This document shows positions 26,750-36,354 of a DNA stretch of 64,000 nucleotides, piece after piece. The notes under the pieces were generated by a model that searched no databases, was not told where the DNA came from, and saw only the letters and a list, made by a program, of their open reading frames with translations. The stretch spans positions 62,001-126,000 of the forward strand of contig NVXM01000009.1 of the NCBI GenBank assembly GCA_002733865.1. The letters are read 5' to 3'. The DNA is from Sphingopyxis sp. Its GTDB lineage: Bacteria; Pseudomonadota; Alphaproteobacteria; Sphingomonadales; Sphingomonadaceae. Each line of letters opens with the position of its first letter. The stretch's first letter is position 1. The position numbers and the translations under genes were made by a program.

Positions 26750-27520
26750 TCAGTAACGTTTTTTCTGGGCATCGGGATCGGTAGAGATCCCAAATTCATT
26801 GGTTTTATCTGTATCCTCAAGCGATAACGCCTTTGATAACGCGTCGGTTGGCTCTCCATCCTCACTATCATTTTTATAAAGCGCCGCCGTTTTTTCAGCA
26901 ATTTGTTTAACACGCTCATTCTTTTCAGGAAACTGTAAGTCAAACTCAATCAGCACCTTACGTGCTGCTTTGTAAAAACTTGACGCCGACACCGGATCGC
27001 TTCGCCCTGCAGCAGCGTCACCTTGGGCTATGTAACTATCGACTTGCCTTTCCATTAGGGCCATTTTTAGATGTCGGCGGTAATCGAGCATGACAGCTTC
27101 TGAAATAATCTTTTGCTTCACCATCGGCATTAACGTTTTCAAAATAGTAGAAAAGTGACGACGTCCTAGCTTGATTTCACGATCACTCTTCAAAACTTTC
27201 CGGCACGGCGGATTGGCCGCAATTTTTTCTATGTAAGGCTCAGGATCAAACATATTTGCCGATCGGTCCCCCGCCATTTTGTGAGCACGAGCATATATTT
27301 CAGTGACACGTTCCAGCACCGCTCGCTGCAACTCACGATGGTCATCTACGACCATCAAATATTCGAGCGCTTCCAAGATATCATCGGCTTTCTGACTGAC
27401 TAGGCGCGCCTGATTCCTTGCGGTTTGTCTGGACTGTAACCTGCGATTGTAGATGACCGCCACCAGCATAATAAGACTAAGCGGGATGGCAACCGACATA
27501 ACTATTCCAATTGTCGACAT
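26750..27520 (-). CDS. Membrane-anchored cytosolic-domain protein of unknown function
   Basis: 256 residues from the ATG at 27520, which has CGGAG upstream; the frame is open to 27691 but the extra 57 residues are unlike coding sequence and overlap the topA promoter region. Residues 2-22 (STIGIVMSVAIPLSLIMLVAV) are one transmembrane helix, then a basic stop-transfer YNRRLQSRQ. The rest is helical and charged, with a tail of acidic residues. It is divergent from topA, an arrangement I recall from pseudomonads, but I cannot name a family. Confidence 0.8.
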   Translation of the reverse strand: MSTIGIVMSVAIPLSLIMLVAVIYNRRLQSRQTARNQARLVSQKADDILEALEYLMVVDDHRELQRAVLERVTEIYARAHKMAGDRSANMFDPEPYIEKIAANPPCRKVLKSDREIKLGRRHFSTILKTLMPMVKQKIISEAVMLDYRRHLKMALMERQVDSYIAQGDAAAGRSDPVSASSFYKAARKVLIEFDLQFPEKNERVKQIAEKTAALYKNDSEDGEPTDALSKALSLEDTDKTNEFGISTDPDAQKKRY

Positions 27521-27676
27521 ATTTTTAAACTCCGAAATATGTGCTATTCCTGATAAGCAAGCATGATAAACAAACGTCAAATCAGCGCCTTTCAGAACAA
27601 AAAAGGAGCCGCTAAAACAAAAGTCTAGCAACTTTTTCTCGACATGCTGGACTATGTTCTGACTAATATATAAGAA

Positions 27677-27719
27677 GCGACACTTGACCAAGCCCCCGGG
27701 GTTGCGATTAAAGTGTCGC
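27677..27719 (+). promoter_or_regulatory. topA promoter within an interrupted palindrome
   Basis: GCGACACTT (27677-27685) and AAGTGTCGC (27711-27719) are perfect 9-bp inverted arms; CCCCGGGG-like sequence (27693-27701) sits at the same centre of symmetry. TTGACC (27684-27689) and TAAAGT (27709-27714) are -35 and -10 candidates with 19-bp spacing, each running out of an arm. The topA ATG is 50 bp downstream. Confidence 0.5.
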
Positions 27720-27768
27720 CTAAATGCGCTGGCGTAAACTCAACTGACATAAGGTTTTCGATAGGACT

Positions 27769-30471
27769 ATGGGCAAATCATTGGTGATCGTGGAATCGCC
27801 TGCTAAGGCCAAGACCATCAACAAATACCTGGGCAAAGACTTCATCGTAAAGTCCAGCGTCGGTCACATTCGTGATCTGCCAACCTCTGGCGGAGCCACT
27901 AAATCTGACCCTAAAGCACGGGCCAAACAGGCAGCGCTGACTCGGAAGATGTCTCCCGAGGAAAAAGCTGTATACAAAAAGAAGAAGTCGCACGATCAGT
28001 TGATCAATCGCATGGGCATTGACCCTGAACACAATTGGAAAGCGACATATGAGATTCTTCCCGGCAAAGAAAAAGTCGTCGAAGAACTGCAACGTTTAGC
28101 CAAAGATGCCGACCAAATCTATCTCGCAACGGATTTGGACCGCGAAGGGGAAGCCATTGCATGGCACCTGCGGGAAGTCATCGGTGCAGACGCCAAGCCC
28201 TACCGCCGTGTGGTATTTAACGAAATCACGAAAAAGGCGATTCAAGCTGCCTTTGATAAGCCAGCCGAACTCGATATCGACCGTGTTAACGCTCAGCAAG
28301 CACGCCGCTTTTTAGATCGCGTCGTTGGCTTTATGGTCTCGCCATTATTGTGGGCCAAGGTGGCACGAGGGTTATCCGCAGGCCGAGTTCAATCCGTAGC
28401 CGTGCGCTTAATTGTCGAGCGTGAGCGTGAAATTCGCGTATTTATTCCAGAAGAATACTGGGAAGCCTTTGCTGAGTTGCAAACACCAAACGGCGATGAT
28501 CTTCGTATGCAAATTGCACGCGAAAAAGGCAAAGAATTCCGTCCGACCAACGAGACACAAACAACAACAGCCCTAGATTTGGTTCGCAAAGGCCCCTTTG
28601 TTGTTAGCAAACGCGAAGACAAGCCAACCAGCTCTCGCCCTGCAGCGCCTTTTATTACGTCAACGTTGCAGCAAGCGGCAAGTACACGCATGGGCTTTAG
28701 TGTTAAGAAAACCATGACGCTAGCCCAACGTTTGTACGAAGCCGGTTATATTACCTACATGCGTACCGACTCCACCAACTTGAGCCAAGATGCCGTTGCC
28801 ACACTGCGCGACTACATCGAAGACAAGCTAGGAAGCGAGTATTTACCCGAATCACCTCGTCAATACAGCAGCAAAGAAGGCGCGCAAGAAGCGCACGAAG
28901 CCATTCGTCCTTCTGACGTCAAACTGCGTTCTGGTGATCTATCCTCTATGGAACCCGACGCTCAGCGCCTCTACGATCTCATCTGGCGCCGTTTCGTCGC
29001 TTGTCAGACCAATGATGCCAAATTCACCAGCACGACGGTGACAGTAACTTCAGGGGATTTTGAGCTACGTACAAAAGGCCGCGTTATTCGTTTTGATGGC
29101 CACTTAAAAGTATTACCTCCCGTGGGTAGTAAAGGCGACGATGATATTTTATTGCCGGATGTCAAAGAAGGCGACGAGCTTCACCTCGACGAACTGACAC
29201 CCAAGCAACACTTCACTAAGCCTGCGCCTCGTTTCTCTGAAGCGGCACTCGTAAAAGAATTAGAAAAACGTGGCATTGGCCGACCATCAACTTACGCTTC
29301 CATTATTTCGACGATTCAAGATCGTGGTTACGTGAAGTTGGAAGGTCGACGCTTTTATGCCGAAAAGATGGGCGACATTGTCACCAGCCGCCTCACTGAA
29401 AATTTTTCCGAACTCATGGACTTCAGCTTTACAGCGACCATGGAAGAAAAGTTGGATGGTATCGCGGAAGGCGATATGAACTGGACCAACGTACTCGATA
29501 ACTTCTACTCCGATTTCAATAAGCAGCTTGAAGTGGCTGGCGGCGAAGACGGTATGCGCCCGAATGACCCGGTAGATACCGACATCGAGTGCCCTAAGTG
29601 CAGCCGTCACATGCAGATTCGTACTGGTACAACCGGGGTCTTCTTAGGTTGTTCAGGTTACGGTTTACCGCCTAAAGAACGCTGTACACAAACCATGAAC
29701 TTGATTCCCGGCGACGAAGTTATTAGCGCCGATGAAGACGACGAAGCGGAAAGCCGTCGATTGATGGATAAGCGCCGCTGTAAAATTTGCGACGCCGCCA
29801 TGGACAGCTACTTGCTAGACGAGCAACGCAAAGTTCATATTTGTGGTAACAACCCAGACTGTAATGGTTTTGAGGTTGAACAAGGCCAATTCAAGATCAA
29901 AGGCTATGACGGCCCGGTACTTGAGTGTGATAAGTGTGAATCTGAAATGCAGCTCAAGTCTGGTCGTTTCGGTAAGTACTTTGGCTGTACCAATGACGAG
30001 TGTAAAAACACCCGTAAGTTACTGAAAAATGGCGAGGCTGCTCCACCGAAAATGGATCCTGTGCCCATGCCGGAATTGCAGTGTGAAAAAGTTGAGGACA
30101 CCTACGTCTTACGTGACGGTGCCAGTGGCATGTTCTTGGCGGCTAGTCAGTTCCCTAAAAAGCGTGAAACACGTGCGCCTTTGGTCACTGAGCTGATTCC
30201 GCACAAAGCTGAAATTCCTGAAAAATATCATTTCTTGCTAGATGCCCCGGTCAAAGACAGTGACGGCAATCCGAGTATTGTTCGTTATAGCCGCAAGTCT
30301 AAAGAGCAATATGTAATGACGGAAAGCGAAGGCAAGGCCACTGGCTGGAGCGCACTTTTCGACGGTAAAAAGTGGAGCATTACCGAAAAGAAAAAGGCAG
30401 TGTCCAAAAAAGCCGCGGAGAAGAAAACGCCAGCCAAGAAAAAAGTCGACAAAAAGTCAGCCGAAGAATGA
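27769..30471 (+). CDS. topA: DNA topoisomerase I
   Basis: 900 residues, type IA topoisomerase that relaxes negative supercoils. The Toprim domain opens with [17 protein letters not shown] and has the metal motif DLDREGE at 122-128. Catalytic Tyr330 lies in [13 protein letters not shown], at nearly the same position as Tyr319 of E. coli. Three Cys4 zinc-ribbon repeats follow (CPKC near 608, CKIC near 671, CDKC near 730). The tail (about 868-900) is Lys-rich ([11 protein letters not shown]). No gene-size anomaly. An intrinsic terminator follows at 30511. Confidence 0.97.
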   Translation: MGKSLVIVESPAKAKTINKYLGKDFIVKSSVGHIRDLPTSGGATKSDPKARAKQAALTRKMSPEEKAVYKKKKSHDQLINRMGIDPEHNWKATYEILPGKEKVVEELQRLAKDADQIYLATDLDREGEAIAWHLREVIGADAKPYRRVVFNEITKKAIQAAFDKPAELDIDRVNAQQARRFLDRVVGFMVSPLLWAKVARGLSAGRVQSVAVRLIVEREREIRVFIPEEYWEAFAELQTPNGDDLRMQIAREKGKEFRPTNETQTTTALDLVRKGPFVVSKREDKPTSSRPAAPFITSTLQQAASTRMGFSVKKTMTLAQRLYEAGYITYMRTDSTNLSQDAVATLRDYIEDKLGSEYLPESPRQYSSKEGAQEAHEAIRPSDVKLRSGDLSSMEPDAQRLYDLIWRRFVACQTNDAKFTSTTVTVTSGDFELRTKGRVIRFDGHLKVLPPVGSKGDDDILLPDVKEGDELHLDELTPKQHFTKPAPRFSEAALVKELEKRGIGRPSTYASIISTIQDRGYVKLEGRRFYAEKMGDIVTSRLTENFSELMDFSFTATMEEKLDGIAEGDMNWTNVLDNFYSDFNKQLEVAGGEDGMRPNDPVDTDIECPKCSRHMQIRTGTTGVFLGCSGYGLPPKERCTQTMNLIPGDEVISADEDDEAESRRLMDKRRCKICDAAMDSYLLDEQRKVHICGNNPDCNGFEVEQGQFKIKGYDGPVLECDKCESEMQLKSGRFGKYFGCTNDECKNTRKLLKNGEAAPPKMDPVPMPELQCEKVEDTYVLRDGASGMFLAASQFPKKRETRAPLVTELIPHKAEIPEKYHFLLDAPVKDSDGNPSIVRYSRKSKEQYVMTESEGKATGWSALFDGKKWSITEKKKAVSKKAAEKKTPAKKKVDKKSAEE

Positions 30472-30510
30472 AAACTAAGAAAAAAGACTGAGTACTTGCT
30501 TATTTAGTCC

Positions 30511-30546
30511 AATGAAAAAGCGCTGGTTTACCGGCGCTTTTTCATT
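30511..30546 (+). terminator. Rho-independent terminator after topA
   Basis: A 16-bp stem with one G-T mismatch (AATGAAAAAGCGCTGG / CCGGCGCTTTTTCATT) and a TTTA loop, starting 39 bp after the topA stop. The A/T runs inside both arms suit termination in either direction. Confidence 0.85.
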
Positions 30547-30652
30547 CTAACGCCTTATTTAAAATGCCCTCGATCTATTGTTAACCTTATTTAGCCCTCT
30601 ATGTCCCCATAGAAGGCTCTCTATAAATATGAAATAAAGAAGGAGCAAAATA

Positions 30653-30967
30653 ATGAAAGGATTATCCCTTAATATCATCTCGGCCATATTCTCAGCCTGT
30701 CTAATGATGCCGCTAGCACACGCAGGTGATGACACTACCGAGATGAAAGCAACCACCAGCGAGGAACGCTCAGGGCCGATCAGTCTCAACAAAGCCTCTG
30801 TTGAGGAGTTGAGTGAAATGAAAGGTGTCGGAGATGCGAAGGCCAAAGCAATTGTCGATTATCGCGAGGAAAAAGGCGGCTTCAAAAATCTAGAAGAGTT
30901 AACGCAAGTCAAAGGGATTGGACCGTCTATTTTAGAATCCAACCGCCCACTGCTTAGCCTTGAGTAG
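30653..30967 (+). CDS. Secreted ComEA-like helix-hairpin-helix protein
   Basis: 104 residues. Signal peptide (GLSLNIISAIFSACLMMPLAHA, cleavage near residue 24), a short acidic linker, then a tandem helix-hairpin-helix ISLNKASVEELSEMKGVGDA...LEELTQVKGIGPSILE typical of ComEA. ComEA binds DNA in the periplasm during natural uptake; proteins of this short type in non-competent bacteria have no confirmed role. AAGGAGC gives a clear ribosome site. It lies alone between topA's terminator and its own. Confidence 0.9.
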   Translation: MKGLSLNIISAIFSACLMMPLAHAGDDTTEMKATTSEERSGPISLNKASVEELSEMKGVGDAKAKAIVDYREEKGGFKNLEELTQVKGIGPSILESNRPLLSLE

Positions 30968-30984
30968 CCCAAAGCTACCGGCGA

Positions 30985-31018
30985 AACAAAAAAGGAAGCG
31001 AGTCGCTTCCTTTTTGTT
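30985..31018 (+). terminator. Terminator after the ComEA-like gene
   Basis: AACAAAAAAGGAAGCG, a 3-nt loop, and CGCTTCCTTTTTGTT form a long stem ending in a T-run, 17 bp after the stop codon; it can also serve the convergent lipoprotein gene. Confidence 0.9.
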
Positions 31019-31072
31019 GGTCTATGTTCATGGCAATGTTCATGACAATCCATAAAAGATCAAAAACAGTGA

Positions 31073-31786
31073 TCATTCCATGGTGGCACAACGTCCCCAC
31101 TCGCAACGCATTAGCATAAAGGGTTTGGCATCACAGACCACGTCGTAGATTTCGTAAGGCCATTCTCCTTTAATCAATTGAACTGAGGACTTCTCACAAC
31201 CTTCCTGCTCAGCAAACTGCTCTACGACGTACAAAGATCGCCCATAACTTTTCTTTGTTTTGGCTTCAATACGACCACGTTTTAAATCGTAATCGTCACC
31301 TTGCTCAACGGACGCTTTCTTCATACTCTGCAGCGCTGCTTGAATTTCTTCTGATCCTTTAATGTCCCAGTTGCCTTGGCGGTAATCACTCAAAATTTTG
31401 TTACACAAAGCATCTTTATCATCAGCATCTGCTAATTTCTTATCGACCAAGGCATTCGCACGCTCTTGCACCTCCCACGTTAATGCCATGGCTAAACGTG
31501 CGCCTGTGTCTTGGCGAGTATCGGTTACCGTGACCATGTTGTACGCTAAACCGAAATCTGCGGCCTCAACTAAGCTACCATTGCGACGCCACCAATCTGT
31601 ACGTGCACTTTCCGCTAGGTAATTGGCACGGCTACTCACTTGCCCGCACTCGTAGCGCCATGTATTCATCATGGTGTCTGCTTGTAACGCATAAAAAATT
31701 GCATCCCCTTTGGGTGATAACTGAGGAGCCTGTGCGCAACCGCTTATCGCTACTGCGGATATCAGCATGAGTATCAATTTCTGCAT
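31073..31786 (-). CDS. Lipoprotein of unknown function
   Basis: 237 residues. MQKLILMLISAVAISGCAQ is a lipoprotein signal with lipobox AISGC, so the protein should be membrane-anchored; residue +2 is Ala, not Asp, suggesting outer membrane by the E. coli rule. The mature part is mixed helical with four cysteines near its ends (CGQ, CNK, CEK, CDA) and a C-terminal CEWGRC pair. No family recognised. The glutaredoxin gene ends 12 bp upstream of its start. Confidence 0.82.
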   Translation of the reverse strand: MQKLILMLISAVAISGCAQAPQLSPKGDAIFYALQADTMMNTWRYECGQVSSRANYLAESARTDWWRRNGSLVEAADFGLAYNMVTVTDTRQDTGARLAMALTWEVQERANALVDKKLADADDKDALCNKILSDYRQGNWDIKGSEEIQAALQSMKKASVEQGDDYDLKRGRIEAKTKKSYGRSLYVVEQFAEQEGCEKSSVQLIKGEWPYEIYDVVCDAKPFMLMRCEWGRCATME

Positions 31787-31798
31787 GTTATCGTTTGC

Positions 31799-32086
31799 CT
31801 ATGTCTGCTTTTCTGTTGTCACGGTTGTTGCCAACCGAGTTGTTACAACAGAAGGTTGAATAAATTCTCGAACTTCGTCGAAGGAAAATGGCCAATCCAA
31901 TTCAGCGCCTGACGTTTCGTTTTTTAGGACTGGGATCCGCACACCGTAGCGCGTCACCAAGTCTTCAGAAACAGCGATATCATCCTGATATACAGTGATA
32001 TCTAGGCCTTGTGCTGCCGCCACGAGAATAGCGGTCGCGTCTTCACACAAATGACAGCCTTCAGTGCCTAACAGTACAAAACTCAT
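31799..32086 (-). CDS. Glutaredoxin-family protein (DUF836-like)
   Basis: 95 residues from the ATG at 32086, with GGAGG 6 nt upstream; the open frame extends to 32134 but the extra residues are unlikely. The thioredoxin-fold active site is TEGCHLCEDA (CxxC at about residues 9-12) and the cis-proline region is VRIPVLKN. It fits the small glutaredoxin-like group (DUF836/YruB) that reduces disulfides in the cytosol. It is followed by the lipoprotein gene on the same strand. Confidence 0.88.
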   Translation of the reverse strand: MSFVLLGTEGCHLCEDATAILVAAAQGLDITVYQDDIAVSEDLVTRYGVRIPVLKNETSGAELDWPFSFDEVREFIQPSVVTTRLATTVTTEKQT

Positions 32087-32182
32087 GATACCTCCATCTT
32101 TGATATGAGAAGTATACCTGTGACATTGGCGCAAACCTATCGACCAAGCAGGCCTTTTCTAACGACGCTAGTACGTAGACAT

Positions 32183-32219
32183 AAAAAAAGCGAGATACTT
32201 CACATCGAAGTAACCCGCC
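32183..32219 (-). terminator. Terminator of the His-rich pair operon
   Basis: An imperfect hairpin GCG..TACTTC - CACATC-like loop - GAAGTA..CGC with seven T following on the minus strand (AAAAAAA at 32183-32189), 30 bp after the stop at 32249. Confidence 0.65.
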
Positions 32220-32248
32220 ATTATTGGTATTGATCCGAAAGCTATGCC

Positions 32249-32950
32249 TTACAACAGACGATTTAAGCCTTCATTGAAACTCGCGAGAGCGCCAAGACGG
32301 TCATCTTCTGGAACAAGCTGAGCAAGCATATCCTGTAAATTAGACAATGGATTGCTCAGCGACGGCGATGCCTTGTCGATCGCTTTCATATAGGAATCCA
32401 CATAATCAGCAATATTACTGCGCTGAGATTCTAATCGCTCGGTAGGCATCGACGGGCCTGCTTGACCATAAGCGCGGGAGACATTCGAGAAGCTTTGTTG
32501 ACGTAAATTCAAACTCATGGATGCCAGTTCATTGCCATCAAACCCTAACGACATTGCCTCTTCCAAGGCTGCCCCTAGATCGCCACCAAAAAATGTTTCA
32601 CTTAACTTTTGCACGTCTGCAAATAACTCTTCAAGTGCCGCAACCTCACCGTCGTCTAAATTGCCGCGCACTTCCATATCCCATTTTTCAGAGAAGGCCG
32701 ATGCGCTCACACTAAACCCGCCTGCACGCATTTCTAGGCTGCCTTGGCGCTGACTAAAATCAACGGTGACGCGATCTCCGTCCTGAGTAATCACTTCTAA
32801 GGACATGTTATTACTTGTCCGCATTGCGGCGGCACTGTATGTCGGGGGATTAATGCTAGAGGTCGGTTCTTCGGTATCTGCAGCGTCTGTGTTTGAAACA
32901 GTGTCAGCCTCATCGCTCGCCAGCAAAGCAGGAATATCCCCTGCCGCCAT
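32249..32950 (-). CDS. Hypothetical protein paired with a DUF5610-like gene
   Basis: 233 residues, no signal peptide or membrane helix. A Ser/Thr/Asp-rich leader of about 45 residues precedes a beta-strand-rich part (NMSLEVITQDGDRVTVDFSQ, LEMRAGGFSVSASAF) and a helical part (NLDDGEVAALEELFADVQKL, YVDSYMKAIDKASPSL). I do not recognise a family. Spacing of 12 bp to the upstream His-rich gene implies one operon and a shared function. Confidence 0.72.
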   Translation of the reverse strand: MAAGDIPALLASDEADTVSNTDAADTEEPTSSINPPTYSAAAMRTSNNMSLEVITQDGDRVTVDFSQRQGSLEMRAGGFSVSASAFSEKWDMEVRGNLDDGEVAALEELFADVQKLSETFFGGDLGAALEEAMSLGFDGNELASMSLNLRQQSFSNVSRAYGQAGPSMPTERLESQRSNIADYVDSYMKAIDKASPSLSNPLSNLQDMLAQLVPEDDRLGALASFNEGLNRLL

Positions 32951-32962
32951 TGAGCTAATCCC

Positions 32963-33451
32963 TTAGTTCACTAAGGTTTCACCACGATCAATATCAGCCG
33001 CAAGCGCGTCATCCATCATGCCCATGCCTTCAAGCATCTCGCGCGCTTGTGCGTACCCTGTTGCAATCCCTTCTTTTGCGGCTTCAAGGCGCGCATCGAT
33101 CTTCTCTTGAGACGCCCCACTCTCTTTCAGCGCGTCTAAGCCTTTTTGTACATGTGAAAGGATATTCTCAGCGGTAATTTCAGCACTTTGACGCTCGCCG
33201 ACCACCACGCCATCTGGGGTATCTGTTTGCGCAGCCTGGGTTTGCGCAGTGGCTGAGTTCGAGGTTTGAGTAGAAACTGGCGTTTCTGTTGAAGGCGCAG
33301 ACTGTTTATTTCCGTGGCGATGATGTACATGCTCATGATGTCCACCGTGTCGACCATGACCGTGTGAATTCAAGCTGTTGTTATTACTCGACTGGAATGT
33401 CGATGTTGTGGTGCTAGAAAACGAAAATGCAGCTTGTATATTGAAGTTCAT
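32963..33451 (-). CDS. His-rich DUF5610-like protein
   Basis: 162 residues in three parts: a Ser/Thr/Asn-rich N-terminus, a His-rich segment at about 31-48 (HGHGRHGGHHEHVHHRHG) that looks able to bind metal ions, a Thr/Gln-rich linker, then a helical domain ITAENILSHVQKGLDALKE...KIDARLEAAKEGIATGYAQA resembling DUF5610. No signal peptide. Upstream partner of the gene ending at 32249. What the family does is unknown; metal binding is inference from the histidines. Confidence 0.72.
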   Translation of the reverse strand: MNFNIQAAFSFSSTTTSTFQSSNNNSLNSHGHGRHGGHHEHVHHRHGNKQSAPSTETPVSTQTSNSATAQTQAAQTDTPDGVVVGERQSAEITAENILSHVQKGLDALKESGASQEKIDARLEAAKEGIATGYAQAREMLEGMGMMDDALAADIDRGETLVN

Positions 33452-33544
33452 GGCCGGCTCCGTACAGGGAGAATATTTCTCTCTGTATCGGCCCGTTAAA
33501 TGTCAGCTTGAATAAAAAAAGACAGGTTGGCGCTATTAGTCAGA

Positions 33545-34564
33545 TTAGCCGCGTCTACTGTTGCGATATTCGACGGGCGTCTGATTGGTCCAGCGCTTAA
33601 ACGCTCGATAAAACGTGCTTGGCTCTGAGAAGCCGGTGAGATAAACGATCTCATCAATGCTCTCATCAGTGCTGGACAATAGTCGCTTAGCGAGATTACA
33701 GCGGTAGTCAGCCAATAACTGATTAAAGTTAGTTCCGGCTTCAGTAAGGCGAGTTCGCAATGTTCGCGGCTTTAAGTCTAATCGCTCGGCTACATCGTCG
33801 AGATTCACTTGGCCAGTTTCCAGCACCTCACCAAAGACTTTATAAACACGAGTCACGACATCTTGTCGTTCCAGTTTGGCGACATGTTCACTGGCCAGCT
33901 TTTCGTGCAATTGCAAAAGCTCAGGTTCTGCATGCAATGACGGCAACGCTAACAACTGATCATTAAAATGAATCCGGTTTTCACTGCAACCAAACTGAAC
34001 GTCACAGCCAAACACGCGTTTATGCTCAGCAACAGTCTCTGGTGCGGCGTGAGTAAACTCAATCGCACTGGGACGAAATTGATCATCAGTAACGTACTGA
34101 AAGAAACGAATCAGCCCCAGTACCATGCACTCGTTAAGGTGACGGAGCCCTTTGACTTTATCGCTGGCAGACTCCACCAAAATGGAGGCGCGATGGTCAT
34201 CCACCTCAACACTGGCTTGTGATGCATCACTCAATAGACGCTGATAATTTAGCGCGCGAGTCAGGCCTTCGCCAAACGTTGGGCTGGAAAGAAATAGGTA
34301 TTGAAGTACTTGTCCTTTATATACCGGCATGTTTTCACCAAGGTGAATACCGATATCTGGATCACCGGACACCTCTTCCATGACGCCCCAAAAGATAATC
34401 TGAGCGTCATGCGGCGTGCGCAGATTTCTATCTTGCAGGATCTCGGCGGTAATTCCGAGACGCTGCCAGATCGCATCTGCATCAAGACCCATGGTTAGCA
34501 TCGCTTGATGTGCTAACTGGAGCATAATGCCTGAATCGCGTAGTTCCGCCATTCCGCCTGACAT
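33545..34564 (-). CDS. AraC-family transcriptional regulator
   Basis: 339 residues with the arabinose-binding-like N-terminal domain (LQLAHQAMLTMGLDADAIWQ) and C-terminal double HTH: VNLDDVAERLDLKPRTLRTR and IDEIVYLTGFSEPSTFYRAF, ending FKRWTNQTPVEYRNSRRG. It is transcribed away from a MaoC-domain gene, 181 bp apart, so it probably regulates that gene and itself. Paralogue of the AraC proteins at 10989 and 37294. Confidence 0.88.
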   Translation of the reverse strand: MSGGMAELRDSGIMLQLAHQAMLTMGLDADAIWQRLGITAEILQDRNLRTPHDAQIIFWGVMEEVSGDPDIGIHLGENMPVYKGQVLQYLFLSSPTFGEGLTRALNYQRLLSDASQASVEVDDHRASILVESASDKVKGLRHLNECMVLGLIRFFQYVTDDQFRPSAIEFTHAAPETVAEHKRVFGCDVQFGCSENRIHFNDQLLALPSLHAEPELLQLHEKLASEHVAKLERQDVVTRVYKVFGEVLETGQVNLDDVAERLDLKPRTLRTRLTEAGTNFNQLLADYRCNLAKRLLSSTDESIDEIVYLTGFSEPSTFYRAFKRWTNQTPVEYRNSRRG

Positions 34565-34745
34565 AAGTGTTTGATTTCCGTAATACTTGGGGAGTTGAAT
34601 TTTGCCAGATACACGGCTGGCTGCAAGCGTTATTGACCGATCTGACGCTAAGTTAACTTATACCCGCCAATGGGGGGAACTCGAAGTGTCTAGTATTATC
34701 TGCCCTGATGTGTGTTTAAAAAGTGTTTCTATCAGGAATTTACAT

Positions 34746-35621
34746 ATGTATCACGCGACTCGAATAGAACTAAAAAAGCTTCCTAGTGTTGCCAATCACA
34801 CGGTGCGCTCTGCGTTTTCACGCAATACCAACATTCGTAATCCAGAATTACCGAACATGGATGCGGTTATTTATGGCCATATCCCAACTAAAAAGAACGT
34901 TCTCGATTACTCAAAACTTTGCGGCTTCGACCTCAAAAGCGAAAACCTACCTATTACTTATCCGCACGTGGTTGCCTTTAAATTGCATATGGAACTGATG
35001 CTTCACCGCACTTTTCCGCTTGGCATCATGGGCATGGTTCATATTACCAACAAAATTACTCAGCATCGCGCCATCAAGTTGGGCGAAGCTATCGATGTAC
35101 GTGCATTCTTTGCTGGCGCTAACCGTACCCATAAAGGCCTTGAAGTTAGCCTGCGTACTGAGATTCGTATTGGTATGGAGCTGGTATGGGAAGGCTTAAG
35201 CACTTATTTGGCATTACTACCAAGTAAGGGGATTGAGAAGAAAGACGCTCCTCAAGTGCTTCCAGAGAACCCAGTTCTTACTGAGTCAGAGACTTGGACC
35301 TTACCATCTAACCTAGGATTGAAATACGGACCTGTTGCCGGTGATCCAAACCCAATTCACTGGGGTGTTCTAGCGGCAAAAGCGTTTGGTTTCAAACGCC
35401 ACTTAGCTCACGGCATGTGGACTAAAGGTCGCGCGGCCTCAACTGCCTTCAAAAAGTTAGGCTCAGATTCCGCAGAGATTTATGTTGAATTCAAAAAGCC
35501 AATTTTTTTACCGGCTAAAATTGAACTTCACTTTGGTGAGAGCAACGGCCAAGTTGATTTCCAAGTACAGGCAACACGCAATAACGACACGCACTTGATG
35601 GGCTACATCAAAGCGATCTAA
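34746..35621 (+). CDS. MaoC-like hot-dog dehydratase domain protein
   Basis: 291 residues from ATG 34746, with AGGA 8 nt upstream. A TTG at 34602 with GGGAG upstream would add 48 residues that do not look like the family, so the shorter form is chosen. The second half carries the MaoC hydratase signature YGPVAGDPNPIHWGVLAAKA and FGFKRHLAHGMWTKGRAA, with Asp and His as in R-specific enoyl-CoA hydratases; the first half is a less conserved hot-dog repeat. Likely acts on acyl-CoA or acyl-thioester substrates. Divergent from the AraC gene. Confidence 0.88.
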   Translation: MYHATRIELKKLPSVANHTVRSAFSRNTNIRNPELPNMDAVIYGHIPTKKNVLDYSKLCGFDLKSENLPITYPHVVAFKLHMELMLHRTFPLGIMGMVHITNKITQHRAIKLGEAIDVRAFFAGANRTHKGLEVSLRTEIRIGMELVWEGLSTYLALLPSKGIEKKDAPQVLPENPVLTESETWTLPSNLGLKYGPVAGDPNPIHWGVLAAKAFGFKRHLAHGMWTKGRAASTAFKKLGSDSAEIYVEFKKPIFLPAKIELHFGESNGQVDFQVQATRNNDTHLMGYIKAI

Positions 35622-35634
35622 GCTCTCATTGTAC

Positions 35635-35658
35635 TAAGGCAGTCCTACGGCTGCCTTA
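35635..35658 (+). terminator. Terminator-like hairpin after the MaoC gene
   Basis: TAAGGCAG and CTGCCTTA form a perfect 8-bp stem with an 8-nt loop, 13 bp after the stop. No T-run follows, so it may also act on the convergent gene. Confidence 0.5.
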
Positions 35659-35706
35659 ATTACGTTCAAACTCCAAGTTAGCGCTCTATGACTTTATATA
35701 AACGCG

Positions 35707-36123
35707 CTAACTTGGAATCCTCTCACTTGAAACCCCCTCTCGAAGACTCATTAACCAAACTCGCGCCTGTTCTTCCGAATCAAACCGCTCAACAGGGTAA
35801 CCCGGAGCATGATAAGACAGGAACATTGATGTTAAGTGCTGAATCATAAAAGAGTCACCAACGATCGCAATGCCTTCTGTGACCACCAACAAGCGTGGGT
35901 CAGACGCATGTAACTGCACTTCAAAGTCGACGGTTAATACATTTTTGGCAATCATCATAACGGGGCATTTTCGCCCTTCAGCAATACGCACTCGCTCACT
36001 GAATAATTTCTGAATTAACGCTTGTGTGAGATGAGATACCCCTGTCAGATCATGGCATACCACTCCATCCTCAGTCATCCACGTACGGCTTAGCTCTAAT
36101 GATTGTGAGTCTCGAATTGACAT
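35707..36123 (-). CDS. Small protein of unknown function, STAS-like in length
   Basis: 138 residues from ATG 36123; the frame opens at 36147 but the first eight residues are unlikely to be used. Alternating strands and helices (GVVCHDLTGVSHLTQALIQK, VVTEGIAIVGDSFMIQHLT) and the length resemble SpoIIAA-like/STAS regulators of marine gammaproteobacteria, but no decisive motif is visible. No signal peptide. It lies alone between two convergent or divergent units. Confidence 0.6.
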   Translation of the reverse strand: MSIRDSQSLELSRTWMTEDGVVCHDLTGVSHLTQALIQKLFSERVRIAEGRKCPVMMIAKNVLTVDFEVQLHASDPRLLVVTEGIAIVGDSFMIQHLTSMFLSYHAPGYPVERFDSEEQARVWLMSLREGVSSERIPS

Positions 36124-36354
36124 ATGCCCATCTGTTATAAAAATCACTATGCATAAACCTATCTAAATTTTGATAGAAATGAAACAACGATATGTCAGTG
36201 GCCTCGCGCAATATATCCACCAAACAGACAACGAGCGACTCTATATAAATACTAATCTTTAACTGCAACTTATCTTTATCATTGATATTATGTTGAAAAC
36301 CCCCTCGGCAGCTTGGCCGAACGGTACAAACAATAACAAAAACGGATATTAACC

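Noticed and set aside
30559..30846. 95-codon minus-strand ORF near the ComEA-like gene
   Set aside because: Antisense to a gene with clear signal peptide and helix-hairpin-helix motif.
34602..34745. TTG start at 34602 for the MaoC gene
   Set aside because: The extra 48 residues do not look like the family and the ATG at 34746 has its own AGGA site.
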